From Chryseobacterium sp. StRB126 (GTDB lineage Bacteria > Bacteroidota > Bacteroidia > Flavobacteriales > Weeksellaceae), in assembly GCF_000829375.1 (NCBI RefSeq), contig NZ_AP014624.1:4650001-4714000 (forward strand): a stretch of 64,000 bases of DNA, given 5' to 3'. The stretch's first letter is position 1, and each line of letters opens with the position of its first letter. The position numbers and the translations under genes were made by a program. The notes below the pieces were generated by a model. It did not search any database. It saw only the letters and a program-made list of their open reading frames with translations, and was not told the DNA's origin. Shown in pieces: positions 8,731 through 16,129 of this stretch.

Positions 8731-9495
8731 ATGAACTTAAAACTCCATAAACCACTTTGTATTTTTGACCTGGAAACTACAGGAACCAACATCGGAAAAG
8801 ACAGAATTGTTGAAATCTGTATCTTAAAAGTAAATCCGGATGCCTCCAGAGAAAGCAAAACCTGGAAAATAAATCCTGAAATGGCCATTCCAAAAGAAAG
8901 CAGTGAAATTCACGGAATCTACGATGAGGATGTAAAAGATGCTCCTACCTTCAGAGAAATTGCTTCTAAGGTGATGGAAATGATTACCGGTACGGATCTG
9001 GGAGGTTTTAACTCCAACAGATTTGACGTTCCTCTTTTAGCTGAAGAGTTATTAAGAGTAGGAATGGATTTTGATCTTAGCAAATTCAAATTGGTAGATG
9101 CACAGACTATTTTCCATAAAAAAGAACCTAGAAATTTAGGAGCAGCTTATCAGTTTTACTGCGGAAAAACATTAGAAAACGCACACTCTGCAGAAGCTGA
9201 TGTAATGGCAACCTTCGAAGTTCTGGACGCTCAGGTAGGAAAATATGATGATATTCCGAATGAAATTGCCCAATTAAGCGAATTCACCTTCCATAATAAG
9301 AATGCTGATCTTGCCGGATTTATCGGATATAATGATAAGCAGGAAGAAGTATTCAACTTCGGAAAGTATAAAGGACAAGGTGTAAAAGCTGTTTTCCAGA
9401 AGGACCTTGGGTATTTCGGATGGCTTCAGAATGCTGATTTTCCGTTGTATACAAAAAAAGTATTTACTAAAATCCAATTGTCAAGCAAATTTTAA
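8731..9495 (+). CDS. DnaQ-like 3'-5' exonuclease (DEDDh)
   Basis: The 254-residue protein has the three exonuclease motifs. Exo I is IFDLETTGT (D13, E15), Exo II is GFNSNRFDVPLL, and Exo III is HSAEADVMAT, with the His that defines the DEDDh group. The ~70-residue C-terminal extension (EEVFNFGKYKGQGVKAVF, then GYFGWLQNADF) resembles the small domain found after many Bacteroidota exonucleases of this type. It should remove 3' nucleotides from DNA; proofreading, repair or RNA turnover cannot be told apart. I chose the ATG at 8731; an upstream in-frame TTG at 8689 would add 14 hydrophobic residues and overlap the pssA terminator. The next gene starts 2 nt after the stop. Confidence 0.85.
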   Translation: MNLKLHKPLCIFDLETTGTNIGKDRIVEICILKVNPDASRESKTWKINPEMAIPKESSEIHGIYDEDVKDAPTFREIASKVMEMITGTDLGGFNSNRFDVPLLAEELLRVGMDFDLSKFKLVDAQTIFHKKEPRNLGAAYQFYCGKTLENAHSAEADVMATFEVLDAQVGKYDDIPNEIAQLSEFTFHNKNADLAGFIGYNDKQEEVFNFGKYKGQGVKAVFQKDLGYFGWLQNADFPLYTKKVFTKIQLSSKF

Positions 9496-9497
9496 AT

Positions 9498-9899
9498 ATG
9501 TCTGATCTGGTTCGCTTTAAATTTTATGAAACAGCCCTTGAAGCTAACAGGGACAAACAGATTCTGGCTGAAAACGGAATTAATAGTTTCATTGCGAATG
9601 AACAGCTTATTCAGTCGGATTGGTTGCTTTCTCAAGCTGTAGGCGGCATTCAGCTTCAGGTTTTTGAAGAAGATCAGGAAAAAGCAACTCAGATTCTTCA
9701 GGATTATAAAGACAATGAACAGTATTCGCTAGAAGTAGAACATACTATTGAAAATCCGGAATTTGATTTTATTTGTCCAAAATGCAGTTCCAATCATATC
9801 TACAGAGATGACAGGGCTACCAGTTTTTTTGGTATTTCATTTCTGACGAGCCATAAGTTTGTGTGCTATTATTGTGGCAATGAATTTACCCACGAATAA
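9498..9899 (+). CDS. DUF2007-type protein with C-terminal zinc ribbon
   Basis: The 133-residue protein begins with a DUF2007/GlnB-like signalling-type domain (residues 3-75: FKFYETALEANRDKQILAENGI, then AVGGIQLQVFEEDQEKATQIL). It ends with a zinc ribbon made of CPKC (about 95-98) and CYYC (about 123-126). The DUF2007 domain is found in small proteins of unclear role; zinc binding is predicted from the paired CxxC motifs. It follows the exonuclease by 2 nt and is surely in the same transcript. Function unknown. Confidence 0.75.
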   Translation: MSDLVRFKFYETALEANRDKQILAENGINSFIANEQLIQSDWLLSQAVGGIQLQVFEEDQEKATQILQDYKDNEQYSLEVEHTIENPEFDFICPKCSSNHIYRDDRATSFFGISFLTSHKFVCYYCGNEFTHE

Positions 9900-9926
9900 A
9901 TACAACAAAATATTTACATCAATAAA

Positions 9927-9956
9927 AAGACGGCTTCGTTTCTCGCAATGACGAAG
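9927..9956. repeat. Dispersed 'CGTCATTGCGAG-AACGAAG' repeat
   Basis: On the minus strand this reads CTTCGTCATTGCGAGAAACG followed by AAGCCGTCTT, a short palindrome-ended repeat (CTTCGT / ACGAAG arms, 9934-9939 and 9951-9956) familiar from intergenic regions of many bacteria. It lies between the DUF2007 gene and the FAH-family gene. Confidence 0.6.
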
Positions 9957-9975
9957 TAAAAAATAAAAAAGAATT

Positions 9976-10581
9976 ATGAAAATCATCTGCATAGGAAGAA
10001 ATTACAGCGAACACGCTAAAGAATTAGGAAACGAAATTCCGGAGAACCCTGTTATTTTCATGAAGCCGGATACTGCGGTTTTAAAAGGGAATGATTTTTA
10101 TATTCCTGAATTCTCCAATGACATCCACTATGAGCTGGAAGTGGTGATAAAAGTATCTAAAGGCGGAAAATACATTCAGAAGGAAACCGCTCACAAGCAT
10201 TACGAAGAATTGAGTTTAGGAATAGATTTTACGGCCAGAGACCTTCAGAGTGAATTAAAGTCAAAAGGCCTGCCGTGGGAACTTGCTAAAGGATTTGATG
10301 GATCTGCAGTAGTAGGAAGTTTCTTCAAAAAAGAGAACTTTGACCTTAGGAATCTTTCTTTCTCTCTTCTAAAGAACAAAGAGAAAGTTCAGGATGGCAA
10401 CACGAAAGATATGTTATTTGATTTTGATGATATTATTGCTTTTGCCTCTCAATACTTCACTTTAAGAGTAGGAGACCTTATTTACACAGGTACACCAAAA
10501 GGAGTTGGAAAAGTAGAGGAAAACGATATTCTGGAAGCTTACCTTGGGGAAGAAAAAATGATTGACATCCGAATATTATAA
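9976..10581 (+). CDS. Fumarylacetoacetate hydrolase (FAH/FAHD1)-family protein
   Basis: At 201 residues this is the short FAHD1-like form, a single FAH domain. It has the opening CIGRNYSEHAKELGN (His13), the metal-binding Glu pair ELE (E53, E55), GIDFTARDLQ (D84) and the closing DLIYTGTPKGVG loop. Family members cleave C-C bonds in beta-diketo acids; examples are acylpyruvate hydrolase and oxaloacetate decarboxylase. The exact substrate cannot be assigned. It is separated from the preceding gene by 76 nt holding a dispersed repeat. Confidence 0.85.
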   Translation: MKIICIGRNYSEHAKELGNEIPENPVIFMKPDTAVLKGNDFYIPEFSNDIHYELEVVIKVSKGGKYIQKETAHKHYEELSLGIDFTARDLQSELKSKGLPWELAKGFDGSAVVGSFFKKENFDLRNLSFSLLKNKEKVQDGNTKDMLFDFDDIIAFASQYFTLRVGDLIYTGTPKGVGKVEENDILEAYLGEEKMIDIRIL

Positions 10582-10640
10582 GTATTTAACATAAAAGTTT
10601 GGTAATTTTTTTATATCTTTAGGTAACAAAATGAAAGGTT

Positions 10641-11078
10641 ATGATCAATATTGTATTACCCGTAGATTTTGGGGACAAAACAGACCAGCTGGTGGAAGGT
10701 GCCATAAAATTTGCAAAACAACTTAATGGTAAAATTTACCTAATCCATGTTGCACCATCAGATATCGGATTTGCGATTGGTGATATGGGATTTCAATATT
10801 TCCCGGAAGTGGAAGCCAATGAAATCAGGGAAGAATTGGTTCAGCTTAATAAAATTGAGCAAAGGATCATTGCCCATGATATCGATTGTGAACATCTTCT
10901 AAAACAAGGACTAGCAAAAGATATTATCCTTGAATATGCCAAGGAAAAAAATGCTGCTTATATTGTAATGGGATCACACGGAAGAAGCGGAATTTATGAT
11001 GTATTTGTAGGAAGTCTTACCAAAGGACTTACAAAGAGTTCGAATATCCCGGTTTTGGTACTTCCTATCCACGACTAA
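10641..11078 (+). CDS. Universal stress protein (UspA family)
   Basis: The 145-residue single Usp domain begins INIVLPVDFGDKT and ends PVLVLP. The ATP-binding motif G-x2-G-x9-GS is intact (G111, G114, G124-S125), so this is likely the nucleotide-binding type. Such proteins are induced by starvation and other stress and act in the cytoplasm, with no fixed biochemical role. The ATG at 10641 is preferred: an ATG at 10631 is out of frame. It is followed by a strong bidirectional terminator. Confidence 0.9.
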   Translation: MINIVLPVDFGDKTDQLVEGAIKFAKQLNGKIYLIHVAPSDIGFAIGDMGFQYFPEVEANEIREELVQLNKIEQRIIAHDIDCEHLLKQGLAKDIILEYAKEKNAAYIVMGSHGRSGIYDVFVGSLTKGLTKSSNIPVLVLPIHD

Positions 11079-11107
11079 GTAAAAGAAAATTTTAATCGTT
11101 AGTAATA

Positions 11108-11144
11108 AAAAAACCGATCAAATAAATTATTTGATCGGTTTTTT
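11108..11144. terminator. Bidirectional terminator
   Basis: Perfect 16-bp stem (AAAAAACCGATCAAAT / ATTTGATCGGTTTTTT) with a 5-nt loop. It sits between the converging universal stress gene and the 77-residue membrane protein gene and serves both. Confidence 0.9.
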
Positions 11145-11161
11145 ACTATATAACCAATTAA

Positions 11162-11395
11162 TTAACCTTCTTTTTTGTAGATGTTCGGATCGTAGTAAGG
11201 GTGCTTACCTTCCGTTGGAGAATAATAGTCTTTATCTTTGTCACCACCTAGTGTTACAACTAGCACGTAGCACCAATAAGTGAATAATACACAGCAAACT
11301 ATAAATAGAATCCAGTTTAAAACATTTCCGAAAGTATCAAAGAATGCGAAACTCGATTTGAAAACTTTGCTTAAGAATAGAAAGAAAGACGTCAT
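11162..11395 (-). CDS. Small membrane protein (DUF6341-like)
   Basis: A 77-residue protein with one amphipathic N-terminal stretch (residues 1-20) and one strong transmembrane helix (about 27-50, WILFIVCCVLFTYWCYVLVV). A charged, Tyr/Pro-rich tail follows (DKDKDYYSPTEGKHPYYDP). I believe it belongs to the flavobacterial family called DUF6341, often next to the DUF6427 gene as here, but I am recalling this rather than measuring it. It is divergent from the next gene across 42 nt. Function unknown. Confidence 0.65.
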   Translation of the reverse strand: MTSFFLFLSKVFKSSFAFFDTFGNVLNWILFIVCCVLFTYWCYVLVVTLGGDKDKDYYSPTEGKHPYYDPNIYKKEG

Positions 11396-11437
11396 TATTT
11401 TCCTTTTTTAAATTAACTTTGTACAAATTTATAAAAA

Positions 11438-12343
11438 ATGTTTAAATTACTTTCAAAAGAAAGCAATATTTTTTCAATTCCTGTTTATATTGGTTGTCTT
11501 CTTTTAGTAGTCGTAATATTTAACATACTGAATTTCAATACTTATGAAGCAATTATTGCCGGAATTACATTTTTGGGAATTGCTTTGGGATATTTTTGTT
11601 TTCATAGTATTGCCCTTAATTATCAGACCCATCTCCCATTATTTTTATATACGTTCTTTATTTTTGGACTATATCCTGGTAATTTAGATATAGGAATTGC
11701 GGTTTCACTATTAACCAACTCCTTCCTAATCTTACTCTTAACGAGTGCCGATGAAGATATCAGGAAAAAATCCTATGTATTGGTAGGTGCCATCGTAGCA
11801 TTGAATTTCATTTTCCTTCCTACGACCTGGCCCATGGCTGTTTTTGTAATCATTCATGTGATTGCTACTTCAGCCAAAGTGGGCTTAAATCTTTTCAGAT
11901 TCCTTTTAGGAATGATTCTGATTGTGTTCAGTTATTTCTCTGTGATGTATTTTGTGCAATTCACTTCATGGAATATTGATTACTTCCCGTTTGGAAAGAT
12001 GAAACCGGTGACAGATTATACGGAATTATTTCCTTTAATCCCTGTGGCATTAATGCTTATTTATGCCGTATATGACCATTTTCAAAATTATAATAAGAAA
12101 AGCCCGATAAGCAGATACAAATATACTTTTCTGCTGGTGTTTTCCCTGGCTCAGCTTGTTACCATCATTCTTTACATGAATAAAAACTATGAATACTTAT
12201 TGCTTCTGGCATTTCCGTCAAGTATTATTCTGAGCAGAATGATGAGATTCTTACCCAAATATTGGATGAAGGAGGCTGGCTTATGGCTTATTATTTTAAG
12301 TTTACTTACCTTTAAAGCAGGTACATATTTTGATTTATTTTAA
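11438..12343 (+). CDS. Multi-pass membrane protein (DUF6427-like)
   Basis: The 301-residue protein is almost entirely hydrophobic, with about nine to ten predicted transmembrane segments and a short N-terminal amphipathic start (MFKLLSKESNIFSIPVYIG). It resembles the flavobacterial DUF6427 family, whose gene often neighbours small membrane genes and uracil phosphoribosyltransferase. No catalytic motif is visible. The stop is 6 nt before the DUF3109 start, so the two are probably co-transcribed. Function unknown. Confidence 0.65.
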   Translation: MFKLLSKESNIFSIPVYIGCLLLVVVIFNILNFNTYEAIIAGITFLGIALGYFCFHSIALNYQTHLPLFLYTFFIFGLYPGNLDIGIAVSLLTNSFLILLLTSADEDIRKKSYVLVGAIVALNFIFLPTTWPMAVFVIIHVIATSAKVGLNLFRFLLGMILIVFSYFSVMYFVQFTSWNIDYFPFGKMKPVTDYTELFPLIPVALMLIYAVYDHFQNYNKKSPISRYKYTFLLVFSLAQLVTIILYMNKNYEYLLLLAFPSSIILSRMMRFLPKYWMKEAGLWLIILSLLTFKAGTYFDLF

Positions 12344-12349
12344 AAAATT

Positions 12350-12934
12350 ATGATTCAGATAGACGATAAATTGATTTCTGAGGAAATCTTTTCCGAAGAA
12401 TTTGTGTGCAACCTTACCAAATGTAAGGGGGCATGTTGTGTGGAAGGTGATGTTGGAGCTCCGCTGGACAAAAACGAGCTTGAAATACTGGACGGTATTT
12501 TTGACAAAATCAAACCTTATCTTACTCAGGAAGGCATCAAAGCCCTTGAAGAGCAAGGAACATGGACTACGGATCCACACGACGGAATGTATGTTACTCC
12601 CATGGTAGAAAACCGTGAATGTGCTTATGTAACTTTTGATGATAAAGGAATTACAAAATGTGGTATTGAAAAAGCATATGAAGATGGTGCAATAGACTGG
12701 CAGAAACCTATTTCATGCCACCTATACCCTATCCGTGTTACAGAATACTCTTCATTTACAGCTTTAAATTATCATGAATGGAATGTATGCAGCGATGCCT
12801 GTACGCTTGGAAAAGAGCTTCAGGTTCCTGTTTATAAATTCCTGAAGACCCCATTAATCAGAAAGTATGGCGAAGAATTTTACAATGTTCTGAGCGGTGC
12901 TGCCGATGAATGGAAGAAAGAATATGGTTCATAA
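12350..12934 (+). CDS. DUF3109 cysteine-rich protein
   Basis: The 194-residue protein has eight or more conserved cysteines in the order CNLTKCKGACCVEGD (20-34), ECAYV, KCGIEKA, ISCHLYPIR and NVCSDACTLG. This is the DUF3109 pattern, related to YkgJ-type putative zinc/iron-cluster proteins. The Cys arrangement suggests a bound metal or Fe-S cluster in the cytoplasm; the reaction, if any, is unknown. It lies in an operon with the DUF6427-like gene and ends at a long terminator hairpin. Confidence 0.85.
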   Translation: MIQIDDKLISEEIFSEEFVCNLTKCKGACCVEGDVGAPLDKNELEILDGIFDKIKPYLTQEGIKALEEQGTWTTDPHDGMYVTPMVENRECAYVTFDDKGITKCGIEKAYEDGAIDWQKPISCHLYPIRVTEYSSFTALNYHEWNVCSDACTLGKELQVPVYKFLKTPLIRKYGEEFYNVLSGAADEWKKEYGS

Positions 12935-12944
12935 GCAACCTTCT

Positions 12945-12990
12945 TTACATAAAAAAGCTGGAATGATTAATTTCCGGCTTTTTTATGTAA
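12945..12990 (+). terminator. Terminator after DUF3109 gene
   Basis: A 19-bp stem with one G-U pair: TTACATAAAAAAGCTGGAA (12945-12963) against its partner at 12972-12990, with an 8-nt loop. The right arm contains TTTTTT. Confidence 0.85.
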
Positions 12991-12993
12991 TCA

Positions 12994-13121
12994 GGATGGA
13001 AGCTTGGAGATGGAAGATGGAGGTACTACTGAACCTTTATCATCCGATGGTCAGTCTAATCAATACTACTAAAATTGAATGATTGTCTTCAATAACTTCC
13101 AGCTTCCAGCATCAAGCTTCC
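12994..13121. repeat. GGAAG-rich dispersed element, copy 2
   Basis: The left end reads GGATGGAAGCTTGGAGATGG then AAGATGGAGGT (12994-13024). The right end, read on the minus strand (13121-13080), is GGAAGCTTGATGCTGGAAGC, then TGGAAGTTATTGAAGACAAT. The two ends form an imperfect inverted repeat around ~70 bp of unrelated A/T-rich DNA. Its GGAAGTTATTGAAGAC segment matches copy 1 (AGAAGTTATTAAGGAC). Confidence 0.55.
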
Positions 13122-13133
13122 TTACTTTAATTA

Positions 13134-13820
13134 TTATTTAAAATCAGCATCCGATACTCCCGAATTCACTGTAATTTTAGTAGTTTTAATATTCACTTTC
13201 TGACCTGATCCTTCTGCTTCTACATCAGCCGGGAATTGTAACCCGTCTACAGTCATATAGCTTTTTACCGTTACATTTCCTTCTCCTGCAAGCGTTTTAT
13301 ATAAAAGTCCTGTTGCTACATCAAAATAAAACTTCCCTTTATCTGAAGCCAGTACATTATAGTCTTTACCATCCAGTTTCTCTACGGTAACATTTTGAAA
13401 AGTAGCTCCGTCAAATGCTAATGCATCTACAGGTCTTGCTTTTTTAAGCTCAGCAACTTTGTCTGCAGGAATGGCAGTTTTGTTTCCCATCTGGTCAAAG
13501 TATCCTTTTTCACCATCAAAAAACTGAACCATCTGCTGTCCCATCAGCGACTGTACAGACTTAAATTTGTTTCCCATTTTTCTGGTAGTCATGGTAATTT
13601 CCATTCCCTGAGCAGACATGGTATTTTCCATATAAAGAGTTTTTACGCCCTCTAGTTTTTCTTTTCCTCCTAATGCTTTAAAGTAATTATCCAATACTTC
13701 TTTAGCCGTTAACTTTGATTTTACAGCCTCCGTTGTTGCAGAAGCGGCATCTTTCTTCTGAGCTGCTGCCGGAACAGAGAAAAGTACGGCACAGAAAAAT
13801 GGAATGATGATCTTTTTCAT
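13134..13820 (-). CDS. Exported LolA-like/outer-membrane lipoprotein-sorting-like protein
   Basis: The 228-residue protein starts with a signal peptide (MKKIIIPFFCAVLFSVPAAA). The mature region has AKEVLDNYFKALGGKEKLEGVKTL, then repeated beta-strand-like stretches and TVDGLQFPADVEAEGSGQKV. This matches small periplasmic proteins, often tied to M16 peptidases, with a LolA-like fold. A lipid- or peptide-binding role is possible but not shown. I chose the ATG at 13820; an upstream open frame to 13997 would bury the signal peptide behind 59 unlikely residues. Confidence 0.7.
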   Translation of the reverse strand: MKKIIIPFFCAVLFSVPAAAQKKDAASATTEAVKSKLTAKEVLDNYFKALGGKEKLEGVKTLYMENTMSAQGMEITMTTRKMGNKFKSVQSLMGQQMVQFFDGEKGYFDQMGNKTAIPADKVAELKKARPVDALAFDGATFQNVTVEKLDGKDYNVLASDKGKFYFDVATGLLYKTLAGEGNVTVKSYMTVDGLQFPADVEAEGSGQKVNIKTTKITVNSGVSDADFK

Positions 13821-13986
13821 ATATATAATAAGTTTAAAGGGTAAATATAGGAATATTGGCGGACATGGATACATTATGACTAATAAGTAATAAGCAATTG
13901 GTAACAAGTGATGATGGATAAATAATAAATGACGGATACCATGCTGAAAATACTCAGACAAAGAGCAAAAAGGGGCAAAAATCAAA

Positions 13987-14011
13987 AAAACCGCCAAAAA
14001 TTGACGGTTTT
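13987..14011 (-). terminator. Terminator after tig
   Basis: Stem AAAACCGTCA / TGGCGGTTTT on the minus strand with one G-U pair, followed by T's, 24 nt past the tig stop. Confidence 0.75.
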
Positions 14012-14034
14012 GAAATATTTATATCTGAATATAA

Positions 14035-15369
14035 TTATTTTTTAAGCTCTTCTAAAAATTCGTCGTGAGAAATTTTAGTTTCTTTTTTGCTAGCTTTTTC
14101 AAGAATAACATCTTTTAATTTAGCCATCGCAACTTCGGAAGAAATTTGTCTTACTTGCTCCTGATCTTTTAACATTTCAACAGCATATTTCTGGATCTCC
14201 TCATCACCTAGGTGGTGGATTCCGTAGATCGCCAATTGGTTTTTCACTAACTGCTCAGCCTGTGCCAATACATCAGCATAGTCAAGGTTAATTTCGTTAT
14301 CAGTCATCAATTTACCTTCGATGATCTGGTATCTCAATTGGTTTTTCTCAGCTTCAAGGATTTCTTTAGCCTGCTCTTCAGACTGGATGTTCTGGTTAGA
14401 GAACATTAACCATTTTGTTAAGAAAGTTTCAGGAAGTGCTACTTCTTCTTTTTCAGTAACCTGCTCCAATACTTTATTCACGAAATGAACATCAGCATTT
14501 TGTTGGAAATATTCGTCTAATTCAGCTTTAACTTTATCTTTAAGTTCGTCTTCAGACTTAATGTTTCCTTCTCCGTATACTTTGTCGAATAACTCCTGGT
14601 TAAGTTCAGCTAAGTTTAATGAGTAGAAGTCTTTTACTTTTACTTCAATTTCATTGTGGTGTAGGTGCTCTACTTCTTCTTTGCTGAATCCTAATTCTTT
14701 AGCTAATTCTTCATCACCTGCAAGAGTTTCTTTAGTTACTTTTACAGATCCGTCCATTTTTAAAGCTTTTACCAATTTGAAAGCTTCTTTGTTTTCACCT
14801 GTAATAGTGATGTTTTTTGGGTGGTGGTGATGCTCTCCTTCAGCGTCTTCTTCCACAACTTGAGAAACCTCTAAAGCGATGTAAGAATCTTTAGTGATTT
14901 TATCTTGAGGAACCTGCTCAGCGAAACGCTTCTGCATGTTTTCAATACTCTTGCTGATTTCTTTTTCAGAAGCTTCTACTTTGTAGTGAGGTGCTTCATA
15001 TTTAGCTAAATCTATAGTAAATGCAGGCTCATATCCTACTTCAAAAGCAACTTCCAATTGATCAGCATTGTAATCGAATTCGTTTACTGGCTGAGGAATA
15101 GGCTGACCAACTAATCTTAACTTGTTTTCGTTAACATAGTTGTTCAAAGCATCAGAAACCTGTCTATTGATTTCTTCAAATGCAATTCCTGCTTCATATT
15201 GTTTTTTAACCATACTCAAAGGCACTTTCCCTTTTCTGAATCCAGGAACTTGCGCATTTTTAGCATAATTAATCAATTGCTTCTCTACTTTTTCTTTGTA
15301 GTCAGATTTTTCCAATGTCACTGTAAGCAATGCACTTACATCATCATGGTTTTGTGCGGTAACCTTCAT
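14035..15369 (-). CDS. tig: Trigger factor
   Basis: The 444-residue chaperone has the ribosome-docking signature VPGFRKGKVP near residues 41-50 within the N-terminal domain (1-115), a central PPIase-position domain (about 145-250) and the helical C-terminal chaperone arms. It binds ribosomal protein L23 at the tunnel exit and shields nascent chains. The central domain is diverged from the E. coli FKBP domain and carries a His cluster (EGEHHHHPKN), so isomerase activity is doubtful. A TATTTTTG box lies at 15392-15399, 22 nt upstream. Confidence 0.9.
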   Translation of the reverse strand: MKVTAQNHDDVSALLTVTLEKSDYKEKVEKQLINYAKNAQVPGFRKGKVPLSMVKKQYEAGIAFEEINRQVSDALNNYVNENKLRLVGQPIPQPVNEFDYNADQLEVAFEVGYEPAFTIDLAKYEAPHYKVEASEKEISKSIENMQKRFAEQVPQDKITKDSYIALEVSQVVEEDAEGEHHHHPKNITITGENKEAFKLVKALKMDGSVKVTKETLAGDEELAKELGFSKEEVEHLHHNEIEVKVKDFYSLNLAELNQELFDKVYGEGNIKSEDELKDKVKAELDEYFQQNADVHFVNKVLEQVTEKEEVALPETFLTKWLMFSNQNIQSEEQAKEILEAEKNQLRYQIIEGKLMTDNEINLDYADVLAQAEQLVKNQLAIYGIHHLGDEEIQKYAVEMLKDQEQVRQISSEVAMAKLKDVILEKASKKETKISHDEFLEELKK

Positions 15370-15462
15370 TATTGATTAAAATTTTAGGTTGCAAAAATAT
15401 GAATTTTTTATGAGAATCACCCATTTAAAATCAACTAATACAGCCAAATATTGTTAAATAAA

Positions 15463-15487
15463 AAACCACCGAGAGTTTCGGTGGTTT
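15463..15487 (-). terminator. Terminator after the 190-residue lipoprotein gene
   Basis: Perfect 10-bp stem AAACCACCGA / TCGGTGGTTT with a 5-nt loop, followed on the minus strand by T's. Confidence 0.8.
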
Positions 15488-15505
15488 AAACAAGATTAAT
15501 TATTC

Positions 15506-16078
15506 CTAATTACTTAGGTTATATTTCGCTTCTGCATCGGTTTCCCCTCCTGTTACGCTTCCCCAGGCAGTTCCTGATTTAGCGTCATTTACACTTTGTG
15601 GAGAGTGAATAAGAGTTAATTTTAAGAATGGTGCATCACCGTTTACAGCTTTTACAACCGTCCATTTTGTTCTTAGCCCTACTCTTTTTCCATCACCTCT
15701 TAAATCACCTCCATCTTGTCTTTCCACTGTAATATTAGACTTTGGAAAATCAAAAATCAAAAAGTGCTCATTTTTGGCTTCAATAATTTCTTTAGTAGCA
15801 TCTTCATTACCATTTCTGAATTTTGCTTCAACAGTGTAACTCTTCCCATCTTTAAGAGGAATAGTTGGTACTCCTCCGGCTCCAATACTATAGTCATACG
15901 AAATAGTATTGGTAGTTCCCTCTTCAGTTACCAACAGAACAATATTGGTAAGTTCTTCCTGAGGAAGGTCATCTTCTTCTGCAGAACCATTTCTCTGGCA
16001 GGAAATAACAGTAGTAACAGTAATAAATAAAGCCGCTAATAATTTGATAATATTTTTAGTATTGAATAGTTTGTTCAT
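15506..16078 (-). CDS. Lipoprotein encoded with a TonB-dependent receptor
   Basis: The 190-residue protein has a lipoprotein signal (residues 1-27, lipobox ending TVISC with Cys27) followed by acidic residues (GSAEEDDLPQEE). The rest reads as a beta-rich domain with LTNIVLLVTEEGTTNTISY and LKDGKSYTVEAKFRN. I do not recognise a named family. It starts 51 nt after the stop of the TonB-dependent receptor gene and is followed by a terminator, so it is the last gene of that operon. A surface lipoprotein partner of the receptor, helping metal or ligand capture, is the likely role. Confidence 0.75.
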   Translation of the reverse strand: MNKLFNTKNIIKLLAALFITVTTVISCQRNGSAEEDDLPQEELTNIVLLVTEEGTTNTISYDYSIGAGGVPTIPLKDGKSYTVEAKFRNGNEDATKEIIEAKNEHFLIFDFPKSNITVERQDGGDLRGDGKRVGLRTKWTVVKAVNGDAPFLKLTLIHSPQSVNDAKSGTAWGSVTGGETDAEAKYNLSN

Positions 16079-16129
16079 TTTTAAGAATTTTAAAATTGTA
16101 AAATTTTGATTGAATAGTTTTTAAAAACT

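Noticed and set aside
13821-13997. N-terminal extension of the LolA-like protein
   Set aside because: The frame is open to 13997 but the extra residues precede a clear signal peptide, so the ATG at 13820 was taken.
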